A model generated the notes under the pieces. That model ran no database searches, was not told the origin of the DNA, and was given only the letters and a program-made list of their open reading frames with translations. This document shows, piece by piece, positions 30,901 through 36,728 of a stretch of DNA of 36,728 nt (the first letter of the stretch is position 1; the number at the start of each line of letters is the position of its first letter). The translations under genes and the position numbers were made by a program. This DNA is from UBA1494_A sp963973975 (lineage in GTDB: Bacteria > Bacteroidota > Bacteroidia > Flavobacteriales_E > Vicingaceae), in assembly GCA_963973975.1 (NCBI GenBank), contig CAXBCF010000027.1, positions 1 to 36,728 on the forward strand, written 5' to 3'.

Positions 30901-31398
30901 TTAAACCCTTTTTTCCAATTCAATCACTTCCAAATTTTGAACTGTTCCTTTGTCGAGCTGAAAACGCATCAATGTCAACACTTGATGAAAACCAACTTTT
31001 CCACAAGCTCCGGGGTTTAGATGCAGCATTTTAAATTGCTTGTCTGGCATTGCTTTCAGAATGTGTGAATGCCCACAAATAAATAAATCTGGAGCATCTC
31101 GTTTTAATTCAGAAAGTATTTCAGGTCGGTAGCGATTGGGATATCCGCCAATGTGTGTGATCCAAACTTTCACCCCTTCTAGTTCAAATTTAGAATGCAG
31201 GGGATACTCTTTGCGAATGCTGTCGCCATCGATGTTGCCATAAACTGCTCTAAAGGGCTTAAAAGTGGCTAATTCATCTGCTAAAGCTAAGTTACCAATG
31301 TCTCCTGCATGCCAAATCTCATCACATTTTTCAAAATGATGTTTTACTCTTGGATGCAAGTAACTGTGGGTGTCTGAAAGTAATCCAATTAACTTCAT
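30901..31398 (-). CDS. YfcE/MJ0936-type metallophosphoesterase
   Basis: This 165-aa cytoplasmic enzyme has all the metal-binding motifs of small calcineurin-like phosphodiesterases. They are SDTHSY (Asp8 and His10), WHAGDIGN (about 29-36), VYGNIDGD (about 51-58), ITHIGGYPN (about 78-86) and CGHSHILK (about 107-114). Length is typical (160-185 aa). Relatives cleave phosphodiesters such as bis-p-nitrophenyl phosphate or cyclic nucleotides with manganese; the natural substrate is unknown. It is transcribed divergently from aroB, with 75 bases between the starts. Confidence 0.93.
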   Translation of the reverse strand: MKLIGLLSDTHSYLHPRVKHHFEKCDEIWHAGDIGNLALADELATFKPFRAVYGNIDGDSIRKEYPLHSKFELEGVKVWITHIGGYPNRYRPEILSELKRDAPDLFICGHSHILKAMPDKQFKMLHLNPGACGKVGFHQVLTLMRFQLDKGTVQNLEVIELEKRV

Positions 31399-31473
31399 AG
31401 AACAAGCTAAACTACCATTTTTTCAGCATTGTTTACACGCTTTAAGCCTTATAAACTTTTGTAAATTTGATGC

Positions 31474-32544
31474 ATGAATTTTCCAACTTCTTCCGAATTT
31501 GTTCAACCTATATTTTACGAAAAGGAAGATTTTTTGCAGCTTCAAAATTTTTTAAATCAAACAGATTATAGCTCTTATTTTGTGCTGATGGATGAAAATA
31601 CCGCTCAATGTTGTTGGTCCATTGTTCATCAATTTTTTCCTAAGAATCAGACAGTAAGCTTAAGTCTACCAAGCGGTGAAGCCACAAAGGATTTAGAAAA
31701 CTGTGAAAAAATTTGGAATCAATTGATTGATGTTGGCTCCGACCGAAAAACACTGTTTGTCAACTTGGGTGGAGGCGTTATTTCTGATTTGGGAGCCTTT
31801 GCGGCATCTGTTTACAAACGGGGCATTGATTTTATAAACATCCCAACCTCCTTGCTTGGTATGATTGATGCTTCTATCGGAGGGAAATGCGGCATTGACT
31901 TTCGCTTTTTTAAAAACCAATTGGGATTGTTTCGTTTTTCTAAAGCGAATTTTGTTTTTCCCAACTTCTTAAAAACTCTTCCCGAAACTGAATTATACAG
32001 TGGACTAGCCGAAGCAATCAAACACGCTTTAATTGCTAATGCAGTTTATTTTAAAGAGTTAAAAAACAATTTAATAGAAGGTAATTTATGGTCACTCTCT
32101 ATAATTCAAAATTCCATAAGGATTAAAAATGAAATCGTTGTCCAAGATCCAGATGAACAATCTATTCGCAAGAAATTAAACTTTGGCCATACCATCGGAC
32201 ATGCCATAGAAAGTTATTTCTTTGAGAAAAAACAAGCAATTCCACATGGATATGCCATTGCAGCGGGAATGATTTGTGAAAGCTATTTATCGGTAAAATA
32301 TACTGGATTAGCTGAAGAAGGTTTTACTGAAATCAGTCAATTGCTGCATTCAAATTTTAAATTGCCTTTACTCTCAAAGGCTGCGATTCCCAAACTAATA
32401 ACTTTTATGCAGCAGGATAAAAAACGCGCTGCAAATGAGCACCGCTTTGTTTTGCTGACAAAAATTGGACACGCTGAAATTGATCAGTTGGTAACTGAGG
32501 ACGATTTAGTTTCTAGCATTGCTCACTATATCGATATGCAATGA
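31474..32544 (+). CDS. aroB: 3-dehydroquinate synthase
   Basis: This 356-aa enzyme carries out the second step of the shikimate pathway, converting DAHP to 3-dehydroquinate with NAD and a divalent metal. Motifs include NLGGGVISDLGAFAASVYKR (about 89-108) with IPTSLLGMIDASIGGKCGID after it. The metal ligands are Glu in YSGLAEAIKHALI (about 172-184), His in NFGHTIGHAIES (about 233-244) and His in IPHGYAIAAGM. Length is normal (350-370 aa). TAAATTTG, a -7 box, lies 16 bases before the ATG. Its stop overlaps the aroA start by four bases (ATGA), so the two pathway enzymes are cotranslated. Confidence 0.97.
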   Translation: MNFPTSSEFVQPIFYEKEDFLQLQNFLNQTDYSSYFVLMDENTAQCCWSIVHQFFPKNQTVSLSLPSGEATKDLENCEKIWNQLIDVGSDRKTLFVNLGGGVISDLGAFAASVYKRGIDFINIPTSLLGMIDASIGGKCGIDFRFFKNQLGLFRFSKANFVFPNFLKTLPETELYSGLAEAIKHALIANAVYFKELKNNLIEGNLWSLSIIQNSIRIKNEIVVQDPDEQSIRKKLNFGHTIGHAIESYFFEKKQAIPHGYAIAAGMICESYLSVKYTGLAEEGFTEISQLLHSNFKLPLLSKAAIPKLITFMQQDKKRAANEHRFVLLTKIGHAEIDQLVTEDDLVSSIAHYIDMQ

Positions 32545-33764
32545 ATTATTCCATCCGCTTTAATTCAACTACCAATCTAAAAAAGATTGATTTACCTGCA
32601 TCAAAAAGTATTTCCAATCGCTTGCTGATTGCGCAGGCATTGTCGAATAATGGCTTTCAGATTGAAGGACTTTCATCCGCCGAAGATACTTTGTTGCTTC
32701 AAAAGGCATTGCAAAATTCAGCTACTGAAATTGATGTTGGCATGGCGGGAACTGCATTTCGTTTTTTGACAGCTTATTTTTCGATTGTTGAAGGAAAAAG
32801 AAAATTATTTGGGGCAAAACGCATGCATGATCGACCAATTGGAGCATTAGTTGAGTTGCTAAAGGAAATGGGAGCTGAAATCAATTACCTTGAGAAAGAA
32901 GGTTTTCCACCGCTTGAAATTCGAGGAATAAAGTTGAATGGAGGAGATTTTTCTATTGATTCAGGATGGAGCAGTCAGTTTATTTCTTCTGTGCTTTTGA
33001 TTGCACCTTGTTTGCAAAGTCCGTTGAAATTGAGGCTGACAGGCACAAGTGTTTCCAAACCTTATATTCAAATGACACTTGCTTTGATCAAGCAATTAAA
33101 GGTAGCTGTTCAATTTAAAAATGATTTGATTGAAGTCGAAAACAATGGTTTTGATTTCAATGGAACAATAAGGGTTGAAAAGGATTGGTCATCCGCTGCA
33201 TTTTTTTATCAAATGGCTGCTTTTGGTGTTCAGGGAATTCAACTTAACAATTTGAATGCTACATCTATTCAGGGTGATCGCGATTTGATAGAAATTTTTA
33301 AGCATTTTGGTGTAGAAACGATTGAAAATACTGAAGGGATAGAGTTATTAAAAACTACTGATTGTCAAAGCACTTTAGAAATCAACTTACTCGATTTTCC
33401 GGATTTAATTCCCTCTATAGCTGTTTGTGCTGCTGTTTTGATGGAGAAATGTACTATTCATGGAGTCGATACTTTGAGAATAAAAGAATCTGACCGAGTT
33501 CTAGCATTGCAAAATGAATTAGCGAAAATTGGCGCTGAGTTGAAAATTATCGACGCTTCAAGCATAGAAATAGTTGGGTCAAAAAAACTACCTGAAACAG
33601 CCAATTTTGAAGTTTACAATGATCATCGAATGGCGATGTGTTTGGCTCCATTGGCTGTTTCTATGGAAAAGATTCAAATTCAAACCATTGAAGTAGTCAA
33701 GAAAAGCTTTCCGAACTTTTGGAACGAATTGAGGAAAATTGGATTTTACTTAAGCGAAACCTAA
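32541..33764 (+). CDS. aroA: 3-phosphoshikimate 1-carboxyvinyltransferase (EPSP synthase)
   Basis: This 407-aa enzyme transfers enolpyruvyl from PEP to shikimate-3-phosphate, the sixth step of the shikimate pathway. It has the two inside-out alpha/beta domains, with LPASKSISNRLLIAQAL near residue 18, MAGTAFRFLTAY near 69, MHDRPIGALVELL near 95, SGWSSQFISSVLL near 140 and VEKDWSSAAFFYQ near 213. It also has RIKESDRVLALQNELAKIGA near 313 and NDHRMAMCLAPLA near 360. Length is slightly below the usual 425-450. Substitutions in the glycine loop (GMAGTAFR where many have GNAGTAMR) do not remove catalytic residues. It is translationally coupled to aroB and overlaps the next convergent gene by four bases. 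Confidence 0.96.
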   Translation: MNYSIRFNSTTNLKKIDLPASKSISNRLLIAQALSNNGFQIEGLSSAEDTLLLQKALQNSATEIDVGMAGTAFRFLTAYFSIVEGKRKLFGAKRMHDRPIGALVELLKEMGAEINYLEKEGFPPLEIRGIKLNGGDFSIDSGWSSQFISSVLLIAPCLQSPLKLRLTGTSVSKPYIQMTLALIKQLKVAVQFKNDLIEVENNGFDFNGTIRVEKDWSSAAFFYQMAAFGVQGIQLNNLNATSIQGDRDLIEIFKHFGVETIENTEGIELLKTTDCQSTLEINLLDFPDLIPSIAVCAAVLMEKCTIHGVDTLRIKESDRVLALQNELAKIGAELKIIDASSIEIVGSKKLPETANFEVYNDHRMAMCLAPLAVSMEKIQIQTIEVVKKSFPNFWNELRKIGFYLSET

Positions 33765-34135
33765 ATTTTATTACGATGCTTTTTTCTATAACGCTTGCTT
33801 CGAATTAAATTGAAAGTATCTGAAGCCATGATAATGAAATAAATAAGCGTAATAAAAGTCCAAAAATAAAACAGAATTTCATAGTTAATCTCAAGGTAAT
33901 TGTAGGCGACAGTCGCACTTAAAAGAAGACTAAAAAGTGTGAGAATAATGGTGATGCTGCCAATTTTTCGTGGAGCTTGTTGATAAGCCAATAAATTGAC
34001 TAATCCATTAAAAATTAAAAGCGTTCCTAAAAAATTGTCCTTTCTAATATAAAATTCAAATGCAAACCCAATGAACAAAATCATGTTCACTAAGTAACTA
34101 TTTCGATTGGTTTCTTTTCTCCTTTTTTTCTTCAA
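33761..34135 (-). CDS. Small membrane protein of unknown function
   Basis: This 124-aa protein has a very basic N-terminus (MKKKRRKETNR), four hydrophobic segments (about 15-27, 36-48, 58-79 and 86-104) and a basic C-terminus (RSKRYRKKHRNK). Both ends are thus expected on the cytoplasmic side. The start at 34135 is TTG, overlapping the stop of the upstream gene by four bases and so suited to translational coupling. An ATG at 34084 would give a 107-aa form. I recognise no family. It is the third gene of an operon with two outer-membrane proteins. Its 3' end overlaps aroA by four bases. Confidence 0.65.
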   Translation of the reverse strand: MKKKRRKETNRNSYLVNMILFIGFAFEFYIRKDNFLGTLLIFNGLVNLLAYQQAPRKIGSITIILTLFSLLLSATVAYNYLEINYEILFYFWTFITLIYFIIMASDTFNLIRSKRYRKKHRNKI

Positions 34136-36222
34136 AATTTCACTCTTATTTGTGCTTTGATCTCACTTCTTGTATTTCCTTCGATTAATTCATTGCCAGT
34201 TCCTACAAATGTACGGTCTGTAAAGTAAGTTTGCGCATACCTCAGCCAAATATCAACAGATCGATTTAAATGATATTTTGTTACAATGTAAAACCTTGAG
34301 CCTCTGCCATTGTAGGCGGGAATTGAGAAAGCGTAAAGCACATCTGATTCGTAAGCATAAATTCTTGAATCAAAAGATTGAGTATCAAAAAGGGCAAATC
34401 TTGTGGAAAAGGAGAGGGGAGAGCTCAGTTTTTTGTACCTCAATTCCTGAAAAATTAAAAAACCAGATTCATTTTTACTTTCGCCCAATGAATAAGTAGT
34501 GTATTCAATTCTTGAAGCAATTTTAATGCTTTTACTTATTTGATAGTCAAAGTGCAAGCGATAGTTTTGATTGCTTTCATCAACTACTTGATTGATTGCT
34601 TCATTTGTGTTAGAGTCATTTCTTCCCCGATCTCTTTTGCGGTAACGGAAATAAGCGAGCAACTGTCGATTGGGTTTGTAATTCAATTGAGCCAAAACTC
34701 GATCTCCTTCTGATGGTGCATCCGTTCTAAAGCGCAGCCATGGAAAAACAAATCGGTCGGCATAAGCTGAAACAGACCATGCCCGACTAAAATTGGATTC
34801 AAAACCGATAAAAGTTCCCTGTTCATTAGAATTGGTGGTGCTTTCACCAATTGCATTGCTTTGAATTGGCTTGAAATCTCGTTGAAAATTGCGCTGTTGC
34901 AAGCCAATCGACAAGCGAGGGTCGACAACCATTAATGCTCCTACAGTGTGCGCATGTCCGCCATTTAAACTTTTGGAAGCCTCTCCAAATAAGTTGATGT
35001 TTTTTACCAAATAATTAAAGTCAATCCCAAAATTGCTGTTGTTATTGCTGAGACGGTTAAATTGATTGGCTACATCTACTCTTGGCTGAAATTCTGCATC
35101 AATTTGATTATTCACAGCTGTAAATCCCACTGAAAAATTTCTTTTTTGATAGGATAAATTTCCTCCTAAATAGGAAACATTCACTGAATTTTTCTTTACC
35201 AACTCATTAGGTGTTCGATGAAATCCACTTTCAGGTAAGGAGGACACAAATTGTATGTCTTCTAGCGTATCGACAGCAGTGATGTTGGCATCTACTTTTT
35301 TAGAGGAGTAGAAAACGGTTAGGTTTAAATTTCCTGCTTCAAAAGTAGCGCCACCACCTCTCAAAAATAAGTCTTCTTGCACTGAAGTGTAGGGCCTCAA
35401 TTTTGGAGCATTGCGTTTCAATGAAAAAACAGAAGGGGTTCGCCCAAAGGCCAATCCCGACCAAAATGTGAGTCCCTGTCCGAATTGTGCTTGAAAATCT
35501 CCTATTGCTAATTGCTTGACTTTTCCAAGATTCTGAATAAAAAAATGACCTGAATAAAAATCAAATCCTTGTTTTTGACTTCCTTTCAAAAACTCTTCCC
35601 CGGGGTCTTTTTCGCCTGTAAAACCTAAGCTGATGTTGTTGGCATAGCGAAACCGGTAACGTGAGTAAATTCTATCCGGACTGCCCAAATACCTGCTATT
35701 GGGGTTTTCAGCCAATTCATCAGGATCAATTTCGCTGTAACCTCTTTGTTCTTCTAAAACTCTGCTGTAGCGAATGAATAAATCTGAACTGCCTTCTGCT
35801 AAAATTTCACTGAGAGACCACCTAATTTTGTCATAATCTCCTTTCACAACTGCAAAGGGCTGAATCATTCTGATGGTTTCTAAATCAAAACCCTCCACAC
35901 TCTGAAGTTCCTCGAAGGTGATGAGTTTGCCATGTTTTTCAATGTGAAACAATAAATTGTTGATTTGAATCGAGTTTAATAAGCCCAATTCTGTTAACTC
36001 ATCGACCGAACTTGAGTTTAAATTCAATGGGCGCTCATAGAAATTCTCTAACTGCTCAAAAAGGGTGGTGAAATCTCCTTCACCGTCTTCATTAATGTCG
36101 AGTAAAAAGTCGATGCGTTGTTCAATAATTTCTCGTTTTGCAGTTTCCAAATCTTGAGCGCTTGATGTTTGATAAAAAATCAAATTCAAGAAGCCCAATA
36201 AAAGTAAACTCAGCTTTTTCAT
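34132..36222 (-). CDS. Helix-hairpin-helix / beta-barrel outer-membrane protein
   Basis: This 696-aa protein has a signal peptide (about residues 1-22, ending SSAQ). An N-terminal helical region of about 125 residues contains two helix-hairpin-helix-like units: LNLNSSSVDELTELGLLNS near 65 and GKLITFEELQSVEGFDLETI near 93. Both resemble ComEA-type motifs. The rest alternates polar and aromatic residues in strand pairs, as in SRYRFRYANNISLGFTGEKD near 184 and YRLHFDYQISKSIKIASRIE near 557. It ends in a C-terminal aromatic (IRVKF) typical of outer-membrane barrels. The HhH part may bind DNA or act as a periplasmic plug; neither is shown. It overlaps both neighbours by four bases and is cotranscribed with them. 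Confidence 0.8.
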   Translation of the reverse strand: MKKLSLLLLGFLNLIFYQTSSAQDLETAKREIIEQRIDFLLDINEDGEGDFTTLFEQLENFYERPLNLNSSSVDELTELGLLNSIQINNLLFHIEKHGKLITFEELQSVEGFDLETIRMIQPFAVVKGDYDKIRWSLSEILAEGSSDLFIRYSRVLEEQRGYSEIDPDELAENPNSRYLGSPDRIYSRYRFRYANNISLGFTGEKDPGEEFLKGSQKQGFDFYSGHFFIQNLGKVKQLAIGDFQAQFGQGLTFWSGLAFGRTPSVFSLKRNAPKLRPYTSVQEDLFLRGGGATFEAGNLNLTVFYSSKKVDANITAVDTLEDIQFVSSLPESGFHRTPNELVKKNSVNVSYLGGNLSYQKRNFSVGFTAVNNQIDAEFQPRVDVANQFNRLSNNNSNFGIDFNYLVKNINLFGEASKSLNGGHAHTVGALMVVDPRLSIGLQQRNFQRDFKPIQSNAIGESTTNSNEQGTFIGFESNFSRAWSVSAYADRFVFPWLRFRTDAPSEGDRVLAQLNYKPNRQLLAYFRYRKRDRGRNDSNTNEAINQVVDESNQNYRLHFDYQISKSIKIASRIEYTTYSLGESKNESGFLIFQELRYKKLSSPLSFSTRFALFDTQSFDSRIYAYESDVLYAFSIPAYNGRGSRFYIVTKYHLNRSVDIWLRYAQTYFTDRTFVGTGNELIEGNTRSEIKAQIRVKF

Positions 36223-36728
36223 GGCTTGGCTGCAGGCGTGTAGGACAGTGAAACTTGAGGACTAAATCCCAAATTGGAATCAAAACCTGAGGCAAAATCC
36301 ATTCGGAATTGGTTAACATTGAGACTGAAACCAAAACTGCTCAGCGATGGGTGAGTGGCATAGCCCATTCTAAAACTGAAAATTTCATGTAATTGATACT
36401 CCATTCCAACTTTTACATCAGTTTTAAAGTCAATATCTTTTACAACTTCACTAATAATGCGCACTTTTTTTGAGTAGGTGTAACCCAATCCCATTTTGAT
36501 TAAAGTAGGGTAGCGTTCATCATTAAACGCTGCTTTTTGTGCGCTGTTAGGATTGATAATTACCGCAGCTAAGTCAATTTTTTCAGATAGTTTCGCTAAC
36601 ATTCCAATGTTTCCGCTAATTGCTGAGCGACTTCCATAACCTTCACCAATGCGAGTTGAAAGGTAATTGATTTGAATTCCCATTGAAAAGTTTTCACTGA
36701 GTTGCTGTCCGTACGATAAGCCAATTTT
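36219..36728 (-). CDS. Outer-membrane beta-barrel protein, C-terminal part (cut by window edge)
   Basis: The frame is open to base 36728, so the true start lies outside the window; 169 residues are visible. The ATG at 36683 is internal, because the sequence before it continues the same beta-strand pattern (KIGLSYGQQLSENFS). Strands alternate hydrophobic and polar residues (MGLGYTYSKKVRIISEVVKD, then MDFASGFDSNLGFSPQVSLS), and the chain ends in a strand of barrel type. It resembles PorV/PorQ-like or general outer-membrane proteins of Bacteroidota, but is too short to place. It overlaps the helix-hairpin-helix gene by four bases and is the first visible gene of that operon. Confidence 0.7.
   Translation of the reverse strand, partial: KIGLSYGQQLSENFSMGIQINYLSTRIGEGYGSRSAISGNIGMLAKLSEKIDLAAVIINPNSAQKAAFNDERYPTLIKMGLGYTYSKKVRIISEVVKDIDFKTDVKVGMEYQLHEIFSFRMGYATHPSLSSFGFSLNVNQFRMDFASGFDSNLGFSPQVSLSYTPAAKP

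Noticed and set aside
1..36728. tRNA, rRNA, riboswitch or replication origin
   Set aside because: I scanned by eye for tRNA T-loop strings and ribosomal-like blocks and saw none; a covariance-model search would settle it.

Overview
The window is about 36.7 kb of AT-rich chromosomal DNA from a member of the Bacteroidota, most likely of the Flavobacteriales. The evidence is the gene set (paired methylmalonyl-CoA mutase subunits with a short MutA, the Bacteroidota-type GlmU-like nucleotidyltransferase, a DUF4293 protein, a helix-hairpin-helix/beta-barrel protein, a periplasmic-sensor winged-helix regulator) and promoter boxes of the Bacteroidota type (TTG, about 19 bases, TAnnTTTG). Most of it is ordinary housekeeping and envelope DNA. 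No tRNA, rRNA or CRISPR array was recognised.

Layout. 1-5.25 kb: the N-terminal part of a membrane-anchored winged-helix regulator (runs off the left edge), an unknown lipoprotein, a DUF318/ArsP-type permease flanked by 22-bp direct repeats, an intergenic patch with an IS1182-type transposase remnant, an unknown membrane protein and a SnoaL-like protein. 5.25-10.4 kb: a four-gene minus-strand export operon (TetR regulator, ABC exporter with degenerate ATPase motifs, HlyD-type adaptor, TolC-type outer-membrane protein) with a palindromic operator placed over its promoter. 10.5-14.4 kb: mutA-mutB with a small exported protein behind them. 14.5-15.3 kb: a lipoprotein with NlpE-like and META domains.

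15.36-17.12 kb is the most interesting part. A 1.6-kb insert carries a DUF4062-RecG-like ATPase gene. It is bracketed by 58-bp direct repeats that duplicate the promoter and first codons of the neighbouring substrate-binding-protein gene. The inserted gene contains five copies of an 11-bp repeat that now put its C-terminal winged-helix domain out of frame. Gain of one unit or loss of two would restore it, which is the layout of a phase-variable switch. The features together look like a recently acquired, possibly defence-related, switchable module.

17.1-21.2 kb: an orphan OppA-like lipoprotein and an RND/MMPL transporter, with a 53-aa membrane protein overlapping convergently. 21.35-25.5 kb: the GlmU-like enzyme, Lon protease, and a short SSB on the opposite strand. 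25.9-29.2 kb: katG (exported catalase-peroxidase) divergent from oxyR, with a candidate OxyR site between them. 29.2-31.4 kb: a FemAB/GNAT-like protein, a DUF4293 protein and a YfcE-type phosphoesterase. 31.5-33.8 kb: aroB-aroA of the shikimate pathway, overlapping by four bases. 33.8-36.7 kb: a minus-strand operon of an outer-membrane protein (cut by the right edge), a helix-hairpin-helix/beta-barrel protein and a small membrane protein, each overlapping the next by four bases.

All functional names come from reading the translated sequence and recalling family motifs. No database search was run.
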